5,454 nt of DNA from Porphyromonas sp. (lineage in GTDB: Bacteria; Bacteroidota; Bacteroidia; Bacteroidales; Porphyromonadaceae), in contig JASBZJ010000133.1 of NCBI GenBank assembly GCA_029983495.1, positions 1-5,454 of the forward strand, written 5' to 3'. Each line of letters starts with the position of its first letter. Within the stretch, counting starts at the first letter, position 1. Positions 1 through 5,454 of the stretch are shown piece by piece. The notes below the pieces were generated by a model that ran no database searches, was not told where the DNA came from, and saw only the letters and a program-made list of their open reading frames with translations. A program made the translations under genes and the position numbers.

Positions 1-25
1 GGGGGGGGATGAGCCAAGAATCTTG

Positions 26-40
26 TTTTGACACACCCTC
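26..40 (-). mobile_element. Possible insertion-sequence terminal repeat
   Basis: TTTTGACACACCCTC reads GAGGGTGTGTCAAAA on the minus strand. That general shape (GAG, then TGT, then CAAAA) resembles terminal inverted repeats of DDE-transposase insertion sequences. If so, an element would lie to the left and end at about position 40, with host sequence following. A short imperfect palindrome, CAAGAATCTTG (15-25), sits just inside. No transposase, partner repeat or target-site duplication is visible, so this rests on motif resemblance alone and the family cannot be assigned. Confidence 0.22.
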
Positions 41-122
41 CTACATGTTCGCTTGGTTTATTATTGTACACAGGTTCGCCCCTACACATCATTATTTTGT
101 TCAGGTTCATTTTTATTTTCGT

Positions 123-213
123 CCTGATGAAAAGATCAAAACCTCGGAGCGTTTGTTTGAGTTTACTTGATCTTTTCCCATTTTGTTGTTGATTAAAATG
201 GAAAATCATCAGG
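123..213. other. Nested inverted repeats, potential three-way-junction RNA or DNA structure
   Basis: Three helices can form together. P1 pairs CCTGATGA (123-130) with TCATCAGG (206-213). P2 pairs AAAGATCAA (131-139) with TTGATCTTT (167-175), and can extend through AA/TT and CTC/GAG (140-145 with 159-164), leaving a bulge and one mismatch. P3 pairs CCATTTT (178-184) with AAAATGG (195-201). P1 and P2 abut; P2-P3 and P3-P1 are joined by 2 and 4 bases. This is the layout of a junction RNA, but the inverted repeats are symmetric, so the strand is undetermined. A 7-of-8 match to TAnnTTTG (TTATTTTG, 92-99) precedes it on the + strand, without a clear -33 box. No known riboswitch or ncRNA family was recognised. 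Confidence 0.35.
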
Positions 214-350
214 TGAACTCATACTTCTTAATTTTCAAAGGCCTCTAAATGTTGGTAGGAAAAAGTACAACAATAGAAAACTCAGTGCAAAAGGTTACAG
301 TATGGCTACAGATGAGGAATTTTGTTATGGCACACAAGGATAAACAGTTG

Positions 351-358
351 TACCTTTG
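351..358 (+). promoter_or_regulatory. Bacteroidota sigma-70 -7 box of ung
   Basis: TACCTTTG matches the Bacteroidota -7 consensus TAnnTTTG perfectly. Transcription would begin near 363-367 and leave an untranslated leader of about 22-26 bases before the ATG at 389. No good TTTG -33 element lies at the usual spacing: the nearest TTTG, at 321-324, is 26 bases away, longer than typical. The box is therefore called on the -7 match and position only. Confidence 0.55.
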
Positions 359-388
359 TATGAAACTAATCAGGTACAATACTTAAAG

Positions 389-1054
389 ATGGATGTACGA
401 ATCGACCCTACATGGAAGAATGCGTTACGAGCGGAGTTCGAAAAAGATTATTTTGTAAACCTAACAAAATGGGTGCGAAAAGCCTATCAGACCGAAATTG
501 TGTACCCCCCGGCAGCGCAAATATTTCGAGCTTTCGATTGTTGCCCCTTCGATAAAGTAAAAGTGGTTATTCTCGGGCAAGACCCTTATCACGGCCCTCA
601 TCAGGCCGAAGGTCTTTCGTTTTCGGTGCCTGTAGGGCAACAAGTGCCCCCAAGTTTGCGTAATATGCTTAAAGAAATTGAATCCGACTTGGGGCATCCT
701 TCTCTAATCAAGGGGGGTAACCTTATTCCATGGGTTGAGCAGGGGGTGTTGCTTTTAAATAGTACATTAACTGTTTCGGCGGGGAAACCCGCTTCGCATC
801 AGGGTATTGGGTGGGAAGTTTTTACCGATGCGGCCATCCAAACCCTAGCTAAGCAACAAAAAGGCATTGTGTTTATGTTGTGGGGTACCTATGCTCGACA
901 GAAAAAATGCTTTATTGATAGCGAAACCCATCTCATTCTCGAGGCTCCTCATCCATCACCGCTTTCAGCATCGCGAGGCTTTTTTGGATGCAAACACTTT
1001 TCGAAAGCCAATAACTACCTTACAAGCATTGGTAAAACACCCATTATGTGGTAG
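389..1054 (+). CDS. ung: Uracil-DNA glycosylase (family 1 UNG)
   Basis: This enzyme hydrolyses the N-glycosidic bond of uracil in DNA (EC 3.2.2.27), the first step of base excision repair after cytosine deamination or dUTP incorporation. It acts in the cytoplasm on chromosomal DNA. The 221-residue length is normal for the family. Visible family-1 motifs are the water-activating loop GQDPYHGP (63-70, catalytic Asp65), the uracil-stacking Phe in LSF (Phe78), the uracil-reading Asn in LLLNSTLTV (Asn124), LWGTYARQK (about 165-173) and the intercalation loop HPSPLSA (His188, Leu192). All key residues are intact. The ATG at 389 is chosen over an in-frame TTG at 356 because that TTG lies inside the -7 promoter box and the 11 extra residues match nothing in the family. 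There is no strong Shine-Dalgarno, only an A-rich TTAAAG just before the ATG. It is probably transcribed alone; the next gene starts 288 bases on with its own promoter box. Confidence 0.97.
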   Translation: MDVRIDPTWKNALRAEFEKDYFVNLTKWVRKAYQTEIVYPPAAQIFRAFDCCPFDKVKVVILGQDPYHGPHQAEGLSFSVPVGQQVPPSLRNMLKEIESDLGHPSLIKGGNLIPWVEQGVLLLNSTLTVSAGKPASHQGIGWEVFTDAAIQTLAKQQKGIVFMLWGTYARQKKCFIDSETHLILEAPHPSPLSASRGFFGCKHFSKANNYLTSIGKTPIMW

Positions 1055-1280
1055 TATGACCATCTTAGTTGAGCTTAAATAATACTATATTGGCAATGCA
1101 ATATGCGCTTTGTATTATCAATTGATGAAGGGTCCCTTTTTTTAGGTTTCAATAAGGTGCGTAATCAGTGCCAAAAGGCAATAATATAATAACGCAGTGT
1201 ATACGAGGTGTTATGTCGTAGGGTACTTTATATAGTATACCTGTAGGCTTACATGGTGTTCACGGTAGTGTGTGAGCAAA

Positions 1281-1288
1281 TATCTTTG
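1281..1288 (+). promoter_or_regulatory. Bacteroidota -7 box upstream of the first LRR gene
   Basis: TATCTTTG matches TAnnTTTG perfectly. A weak -33 candidate, TGTT at 1257-1260, lies 20 bases upstream, within the usual spacing. The predicted transcript starts near 1293-1297, giving a leader of roughly 45-50 bases before the ATG at 1343. It could drive both LRR genes as one transcript. The rest of the 1055-1342 gap shows an ATATTG/CAATAT inverted repeat (1087-1104), the palindrome ATCAATTGAT (1117-1126) and a T7 run (1137-1143), none forming a convincing intrinsic terminator for ung. Confidence 0.55.
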
Positions 1289-1342
1289 TATGTCAAGTAT
1301 GATGTTCAAGAATATAGTTAATCAAGTAATATAAAAAGACTA

Positions 1343-2284
1343 ATGAAAAACTTACTAAACAGATCCCTTATTGTGTTCATAGCGGTTTTGTTATGTGTGG
1401 CGTCAGTTGCTGAGGCTCAACAGAAACAAAACGTAGTTAAGCTAAAAACGAGTCAACCCGTAGATGGTAAAAATGTTATTACTATTTGGCCCGTTACAAG
1501 CTCAGGGCGTATTACAGTAAAAGGTGCTACATTACAAGATGAGTACGCCGATGGTGAACCTAATACATATCTACTTACCTCGCAGGAGGTAGAAATTATT
1601 GGCGATGTTACAGCCTTAAATGTAGATGATAACCAGTTGGTGAGTATTGATGTTACCGGGAACAAATATATTCGTCAACTTTTTTTTGCGAATAACCAGG
1701 TTGAGCATATCGATCTTTCGAAAAGTCAGTATTTAATAACGTTCGATTGCCACAATAACAAAATCAGCAATCTTGATTTCAGTGCATGCCCAATTCTTCG
1801 AATTGTATCGATTGATAGAAACCTGATTACAGAAAAGGCTATGAATGCTATAGCTGCGAGTGTAAAAACCGAAAGTAAGGAACCCGAGGAAAAAAAGTTT
1901 TGGGTAATTGATACCGCAAACGAGAACGAAAAGAATGTGTGTTCAACCGAGGCTGTTCGAATACTCACTGAAAAGGGGTACAAGGTACTCGACTTTAAAG
2001 GAGGGGCAAATAACCGAAAAGGTGTTCCTTACGAAGGTAGTAAACCTACACCCGGTGTTGCCGTTGATTCGTTCGTGAAAATTGAGGCTTACTTTACAGG
2101 CGTGGACTTATTGATAATGGGTGCCAGGCCAAACGATTGGGTTTTGTTGTTTGATGGTAACGGAAACGTTTTACAACGAAGTAAAGCTTCAGCTGAAGGT
2201 GAAGTTTCCTTTAACGCCACACTTTTACCCCAAGGTTTCTATATCGTACAAGGCTCGAATACTTCCATCTTAATTTGTAAATAG
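1343..2284 (+). CDS. Secreted 21-residue-type LRR protein with T9SS-like C-terminal domain
   Basis: This is a 313-residue exported protein of unknown specific function. A signal peptide covers residues 1-25, with signal peptidase I cleavage expected after AEA before QQ. Residues about 30-88 form a beta-rich domain that aligns loosely with the N-terminal domain of the downstream protein (EIIGDV here, TVIGDI there) but lacks its DWGDG motif. Three 21-residue LRR units follow (about 89-109, 110-130, 131-150) of the pattern LxxLxxxxNxLxxLDLSxN, including one Leu-to-Cys position (FDC). A degenerate fourth unit and C-cap run to about 235 (VIDTANENEKNVC, then YEGS). Residues about 246-313 resemble the later part of a type A T9SS sorting domain: LLFDGNGNVL, then LPQGFYIV and a terminal Lys. 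The start gives an ideal signal peptide and is preceded by A-rich sequence (TAAAAAGACTA). It lies 83 bases upstream of a larger paralogue. The inferred role is surface-displayed or secreted protein-protein interaction; no ligand or enzymatic motif is visible. Confidence 0.85.
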   Translation: MKNLLNRSLIVFIAVLLCVASVAEAQQKQNVVKLKTSQPVDGKNVITIWPVTSSGRITVKGATLQDEYADGEPNTYLLTSQEVEIIGDVTALNVDDNQLVSIDVTGNKYIRQLFFANNQVEHIDLSKSQYLITFDCHNNKISNLDFSACPILRIVSIDRNLITEKAMNAIAASVKTESKEPEEKKFWVIDTANENEKNVCSTEAVRILTEKGYKVLDFKGGANNRKGVPYEGSKPTPGVAVDSFVKIEAYFTGVDLLIMGARPNDWVLLFDGNGNVLQRSKASAEGEVSFNATLLPQGFYIVQGSNTSILICK

Positions 2285-2367
2285 CATTCTTTACACAATA
2301 GCAATATATATTGGTGAAACTCAATAAGATGTGTTTTGCGCAAAGTAACTTTACAAATCATTTATTT
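2285..2367. promoter_or_regulatory. Gap between the LRR genes with two perfect palindromes
   Basis: The 83-base gap contains CAATATATATTG (2302-2313) and TTTGCGCAAA (2335-2344), both perfect palindromes. TAACTTTA (2346-2353) is a 7-of-8 match to the -7 consensus, sitting 14 bases before the ATG at 2368, but no -33 box is evident. The region may hold a secondary promoter or operator for the large gene. There is no hairpin plus T-run that would separate the two genes, so co-transcription remains possible. The palindromes are short and AT-rich or self-complementary enough to arise by chance. Confidence 0.25.
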
Positions 2368-5300
2368 ATGAAGAAAACAGTACCTCTATTATTTGTAGCC
2401 ATATTAGTTTCTATTATGGTTACAGCCGTTAATATCCCCTTGTTTGGGCAGCAAAAGGATTCCAAAATAGTACTTTCGAGTGCCATAAAGTATGGCGAGA
2501 GCCTTTCGTTTGTGATAAAACCTACTCCAAACAGTAGCAAAATCCAGATTGATTGGGGCGATGGAGCCTTAAAAACTTATACTATACGCCCAAACGCTTA
2601 TGCTTATGAACGTAAAGTGCAAGGGAGCATTAAGGGAAAAGTTATAACAGTTATAGGTGATATTGAGGAGTTTGAAGCAACAAATTCCAAACTTACAGCT
2701 TTTACCCCTTCGGGGCAAGCGAATCTTAAATTACTCGATTTGAGCGATAATTCACTTACTCGCGAAACTTTGCAACTCGAGGGACTAAATAAGCTCGAAA
2801 ACCTTAACCTTTCGAGGAACAAGTTAACGCTACTAAAGCTCGATACTTTTAAGGAGCTAATCTATTTGAACGCAAGCGAAAACCCAAATTTAGGTGCGGT
2901 GTTGCTACCTGCAGGGAGTAACAAGCTTAAAAGTGTTTCGTTAAACAAGTGCGATATTAGTAGTTTCCCTGCAGTGATGCTTCCGGAGCTAACTTCGCTT
3001 AACCTTGGCGAAAATGCACTTATGGAAATAAGTTTGGGTGACAGTTACCCTAAGCTAGCAAACCTAACATTAAACCAAAATTACCTTACAACACTTGAAC
3101 TCGATGGTTTAAACGAACTGCAACAACTTAATGTTGCTAACAATCAAATCGACAACTTAAACCTATCGAAGCTTACTAAGCTAACCATGTTTTATGCTCA
3201 ACAGAATAAACTATCGGCTGTTGATGTTTCGAATTGCCCGAAAATAACACGTATAAATGTGTCGAACAATAACCTTACTAAGGTTGACGTTTCGAAGCAA
3301 AGTTTACTTATAGAACTCGATTGCTCGAATAACCACATAGCAAACTTAAACCTCGAAAATAACACGTATCTTAAAACTTTAAGAGCCGCAAATAATAAGC
3401 TTATGGTTCTTAATTTCCATAAGAACACGTCGCTAACGCTAATCGATATTCGTAACAATTCGGCCTTTACCCCATGTAGTATTAACTTTATGTTCAATAC
3501 CATGTGGGATAACCCTCGCCCCGGCTACAGCACAAATCTTTTCCTCGAAGGGTGTAATGCTGAAGGTGCCGATGAAATGGAAATTGTGAGTGAACAGTAT
3601 AAATGGAAGCCTGATATAAAATTTGTTGAGCGAAGTAAAAAAGCAGTTTGCAAAGAACTCAACATCAATTTAAAGTATAATAACCGGCAGGGGCATGTAG
3701 TACTTGAGCAATTCAACCCTATTACGAATAAAATTGAACCCATAACAAACAAGGCAAACTCGGGGTGGGAAACGTATGCTCGTATTACTTCGAACGAAGG
3801 GTTTTATTCCCCCGGTATACTCGTTGATGGGAAAAAAATCGAAGCCAATCCTTTTGTACTAAGTAATGATAATGCAACGATTGAAGTGCAGTGGAAGGAA
3901 GAAAATAGCATAACACTTTCAACAATTAAGGAGCAGCCCCTATCGTTTGCAATTACACCTTTCACAAACGATGATATTATTATTGATTGGGGGGATGGAA
4001 CGGAACAACATTATAGTATAGGTAAGGATGTTCTTAAACGTATCGATGGGGTTGCCTTAGGTAATAGAATCGTTATTAAAGGCGAGTTGCTGGCTGCCGA
4101 CTTTTCCTCCTATCCTGGTATGGGAACTTGGGATAATAAGTTTAGCGGTGTTAGCATTAAGGGAATGGCAAACTTAAGCGAACTATTGCTATATATGAAC
4201 CCAATAAAACAGCTAAATACCCAAACACTTAAAAACTTAAGTACGCTTGATTGTGCTTATACCGATATTGAGTTGCTTGATTTAACTTCGAATAAAAAAC
4301 TTAATAAGTTGGTGTGTTTTGGGAATGGGCTTACCTCGCTTAATCTTTCGGAGAATAAACGGCTTAAGGAACTTGATTGCAGAAATAATAAGCTAACCGA
4401 ATTAAACCTTAACGATACCCCTGAGCTTATAAAGTTAGATGTGCAAAACAATGCCTTAGGTTCAGTTGATCTCACAAAGCTTACTCAACTTGAAGAACTT
4501 AAATTGAACAATAACAACTTAACCCTTTTGGAGCTTTCGAATAATGCACAACTGGTTACATTAGCCGTTACCCATAATAAGCTTAAACAGTTGAATACCG
4601 AGGGGTTAAAACAGTTAAAGGTGCTTTACGTGAATGATAATGCTATTAAAGGACTTAATTTGAGTAAGAACGAAAAACTCATATACCTTAACTGTGCAAA
4701 TAATGGTCTTTCGGCTTGCGAACTAAACGATTTGTTTGCAACTCTTCCTGCATATCCAACAGAAGTTACCGATAAAATTGCCGATAATTGTTCTTTGCGT
4801 GTATCCGACAAGGGAACACATCAGCGAAACGACGTTGCTTCGTCCGAAACTGTTTTAGCCACACACCGGGGGTGGAGTGTAAACGAAACTGGCAATGGTG
4901 CGGGGTGCGATGATGCATATGTGTTTATTGTGCCTGCCTTAAACGGAACGATTGCGTTACAGAACAAACAAGGCGAAAATGTAGCTAGCGGAACAAAAGT
5001 TACTAAAGGTGATGGACTAAGTGTTATTGCAACACCTAATGAAAAGTATAAACTAGCGTATATTACAGTTAATGGGGTAGAGGAAGAAGCCGCTACTTTT
5101 ACAATTGAAAAAGCTACATGGGTGCAAGGTGTTTTTGCTATAGACAATGCAACTGATTCGCCTGTTGCCAATAAGTATTTTTACTATTGCAATAATACAT
5201 TCTATTTCGATAGTCATGTTGATGATGCTATGCTTTACAATAGTAAAGGTGAAGTTATAGCCACAAAGATGGGGAATACGCTTACAATCCCAACGCATGC

Positions 5301-5370
5301 AAGTAACGAAGCGATGCTTTTTGTACTAACAATTCAAAATAAGAAATATACCTACAAGCTGATGCAATGA
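2368..5370 (+). CDS. Large secreted InlJ-like LRR protein with duplicated modules and T9SS-like tail
   Basis: This 1000-residue exported protein is predicted to mediate surface or extracellular interactions. The signal peptide is about residues 1-27 (KK, hydrophobic core, PLFG then QQ). Module 1 has IDWGDG (61-66), 12 LRR units (about 120-375), a C-cap (to about 420) and a beta domain (about 425-510). Module 2 repeats the plan with IDWGDG (539-544), nine LRR units of exactly 21 residues (603-791), a cap ending in GWSVNETGNGAGC, and a beta domain (about 850-926: NGTI, SGTKV, ITVNG) like bacterial InlB-B-type repeats. The C-terminus (about 936-1000: AMLYNSKGEVIATK, then KKYTYKLMQ) resembles a diverged T9SS type A sorting domain. 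LRRs are of the LxxLxLxxNxLxxLxLxxN class, with in-phase Cys at 629, 650, 671 and 776. The ATG at 2368 is chosen over an upstream in-frame TTG (2311) because it begins the signal peptide directly. It is probably a paralogue of, and possibly co-transcribed with, the preceding gene. Family resemblance is clear; the ligand and biological role are unknown. Confidence 0.9.
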   Translation: MKKTVPLLFVAILVSIMVTAVNIPLFGQQKDSKIVLSSAIKYGESLSFVIKPTPNSSKIQIDWGDGALKTYTIRPNAYAYERKVQGSIKGKVITVIGDIEEFEATNSKLTAFTPSGQANLKLLDLSDNSLTRETLQLEGLNKLENLNLSRNKLTLLKLDTFKELIYLNASENPNLGAVLLPAGSNKLKSVSLNKCDISSFPAVMLPELTSLNLGENALMEISLGDSYPKLANLTLNQNYLTTLELDGLNELQQLNVANNQIDNLNLSKLTKLTMFYAQQNKLSAVDVSNCPKITRINVSNNNLTKVDVSKQSLLIELDCSNNHIANLNLENNTYLKTLRAANNKLMVLNFHKNTSLTLIDIRNNSAFTPCSINFMFNTMWDNPRPGYSTNLFLEGCNAEGADEMEIVSEQYKWKPDIKFVERSKKAVCKELNINLKYNNRQGHVVLEQFNPITNKIEPITNKANSGWETYARITSNEGFYSPGILVDGKKIEANPFVLSNDNATIEVQWKEENSITLSTIKEQPLSFAITPFTNDDIIIDWGDGTEQHYSIGKDVLKRIDGVALGNRIVIKGELLAADFSSYPGMGTWDNKFSGVSIKGMANLSELLLYMNPIKQLNTQTLKNLSTLDCAYTDIELLDLTSNKKLNKLVCFGNGLTSLNLSENKRLKELDCRNNKLTELNLNDTPELIKLDVQNNALGSVDLTKLTQLEELKLNNNNLTLLELSNNAQLVTLAVTHNKLKQLNTEGLKQLKVLYVNDNAIKGLNLSKNEKLIYLNCANNGLSACELNDLFATLPAYPTEVTDKIADNCSLRVSDKGTHQRNDVASSETVLATHRGWSVNETGNGAGCDDAYVFIVPALNGTIALQNKQGENVASGTKVTKGDGLSVIATPNEKYKLAYITVNGVEEEAATFTIEKATWVQGVFAIDNATDSPVANKYFYYCNNTFYFDSHVDDAMLYNSKGEVIATKMGNTLTIPTHASNEAMLFVLTIQNKKYTYKLMQ
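2725..3495 (+). repeat. LRR-encoding array 1 (12 units)
   Basis: Twelve LRR units start at codons whose first residues are Leu or Ile, with spacings of 23, 21, 23, 21 and 22 residues, then a run of exactly 21 (63 bases). The first half is more irregular than the second. The consensus is LxxLxLSxNxLxxLDLSxxxx. The last unit (LTLIDIRNNS) leads into a cap. Only one unit carries the Cys substitution (LDCSNN). The DNA copies are well diverged, so this is an old protein-level array rather than a recent tandem duplication. Confidence 0.85.
4174..4740 (+). repeat. LRR-encoding array 2 (nine units of exactly 63 bases)
   Basis: Nine units begin at 63-base intervals without an indel. Three consecutive units carry Cys at the same repeat position (LDCAYT, LVCFGN, LDCRNN), forming a short cysteine ladder as in InlJ-type LRR proteins, and the last unit (LNCANN) is in phase with them. 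The array ends in the cap helix region (ELNDLFATLP). Recurrent AAGCTTA or AATAATAAGCT words at the NN(K)L codons show the shared ancestry of the units, but the units are otherwise diverged. Confidence 0.85.
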
Positions 5371-5399
5371 ATTGTATTGCGAGATCTTTGAAAAATAAG

Positions 5400-5430
5400 G
5401 TGAGACTGTTGCAAAAGTCAACAGTCTCAC
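5400..5430 (+). terminator. Strong hairpin after the large LRR gene, probable terminator
   Basis: GTGAGACTGTTG (5400-5411) and CAACAGTCTCAC (5419-5430) form a perfect 12-bp stem with a 7-base loop, starting 30 bases after the stop codon. Position and strength fit a transcript end for the LRR genes. No T-run follows, so it is not a textbook intrinsic terminator. The arm plus loop, GAGACTGTTGCAAAAGT, also looks like an insertion-sequence end, which is an alternative reading. Confidence 0.45.
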
Positions 5431-5450
5431 AATCTTGCGAGCAAGATTGT
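5429..5450. repeat. Second perfect inverted repeat abutting the first
   Basis: ACAATCTTGC (5429-5438) and GCAAGATTGT (5441-5450) are perfect 10-base arms separated by GA. As RNA this gives about 9 bp closed by a CGAG loop. It overlaps the preceding stem by two bases, so the two hairpins stack back to back. The window ends four bases later, so any T-run or continuation of a repeat element cannot be seen. Confidence 0.5.
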
Positions 5451-5454
5451 CCTG

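Larger units (their letters stand above)
1..388. other. Intergenic region upstream of ung, no confident gene
   Basis: No reading frame in this stretch looks like a conserved protein. It opens with eight G residues at the window edge. It then holds a possible insertion-sequence terminus (26-40), a CAGGTTC direct repeat (71-77 and 102-108), a cluster of nested inverted repeats (123-213), a 45-codon small frame (249-386) and the ung promoter box (351-358). The composition is T-rich and non-coding in appearance. An upstream gene, if any, lies outside the window. Confidence 0.6.

Noticed and set aside
71..85. CAGGTTCGCCCCTAC resembling a tRNA T-arm.
   Set aside because: No pairing T-stem, anticodon arm or acceptor stem can be placed around it.
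123..177. CTGATGA (124-130 and again on the minus strand) suggested a hammerhead ribozyme core.
   Set aside because: On the + strand no GAAA follows the second helix. On the minus strand a GAAA does occur, but extra T bases sit between CTGATGA and the helix, and in both cases CTGATGA is itself paired in the inverted repeat instead of forming the open core.
127..192. A 21-codon frame starting inside the inverted repeats, a possible leader peptide.
   Set aside because: It has no ribosome binding site, its codons are dictated by the inverted repeats, and no amino-acid run typical of attenuator leaders is present.
867..1082. A 71-codon + frame overlapping the 3' part of ung.
   Set aside because: It is a shadow frame of ung, whose own frame carries all the catalytic motifs to its stop.
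1087..1143. Inverted repeat ATATTG/CAATAT and a downstream GGGTCCC plus T7 run as an ung terminator.
   Set aside because: The AT-rich stem is not adjacent to a T-run, and GGGTCCC has no room for a loop, so neither makes a convincing intrinsic terminator.
1453..1983. Minus-strand frames of 70 and 85 codons within the first LRR gene.
   Set aside because: They mirror the LRR coding frame, have no promoter or start signal, and show the Ser/Phe-rich composition expected of antisense to Asn/Lys/Glu-rich repeats.
2725..4740. Periodic repeats as a possible CRISPR array or minisatellite.
   Set aside because: The 63-base period is fully explained by 21-residue leucine-rich repeats in an open frame, and the copies are too diverged at DNA level.
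4821..5171. A 116-codon minus-strand frame at the 3' end of the large LRR gene.
   Set aside because: It lies wholly inside a well-supported coding region on the other strand, has no recognisable domain and no promoter box.

Overview
The window looks like chromosomal DNA from a low-to-moderate GC member of the Bacteroidota, most likely Bacteroidales. The evidence is threefold. Perfect TAnnTTTG -7 boxes, the Bacteroidota sigma-70 signature, lie upstream of two genes. There is no strong Shine-Dalgarno at the main starts. Two large secreted proteins end in tails resembling type IX secretion (T9SS) sorting domains. Species cannot be named from the sequence.

Layout. Positions 1-388 hold no confident gene. 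They contain a G8 run at the very edge, a possible insertion-sequence end (26-40), a nested set of inverted repeats that can fold into a three-way junction (123-213), and a clean -7 promoter box (351-358). Positions 389-1054 encode a complete uracil-DNA glycosylase (ung) with all catalytic motifs. A 288-base gap follows, with another perfect -7 box (1281-1288). Two tandem genes for exported leucine-rich-repeat proteins come next, both on the + strand: a 313-residue protein (1343-2284) and, 83 bases later, a 1000-residue protein (2368-5370). The final 84 bases carry two back-to-back perfect hairpins (5400-5430 and 5429-5450).

How the genes relate. ung is a housekeeping base-excision-repair gene and has no evident functional link to its neighbours. 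The two LRR proteins look like paralogues. Both have a signal peptide, an N-terminal beta-type domain, 21-residue LRRs of the LxxLxLxxNxLxxLxLxxN type (also called IRREKO; seen in Listeria InlJ and Porphyromonas InlJ-like proteins), an LRR C-cap region and a T9SS-like tail. The large protein is internally duplicated: DWGDG domain, LRR array, cap and beta domain occur twice, with the DWGDG motifs exactly 478 residues apart. The inferred role is a surface or secreted adhesion/interaction protein pair; no ligand can be deduced.

The main items worth a second look are the duplicated LRR architecture, the structured region upstream of ung, and the repeat-like sequences at both edges, which may explain why the sequence begins and ends where it does. 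I found no CRISPR array, tRNA, rRNA, transposase or defence system.
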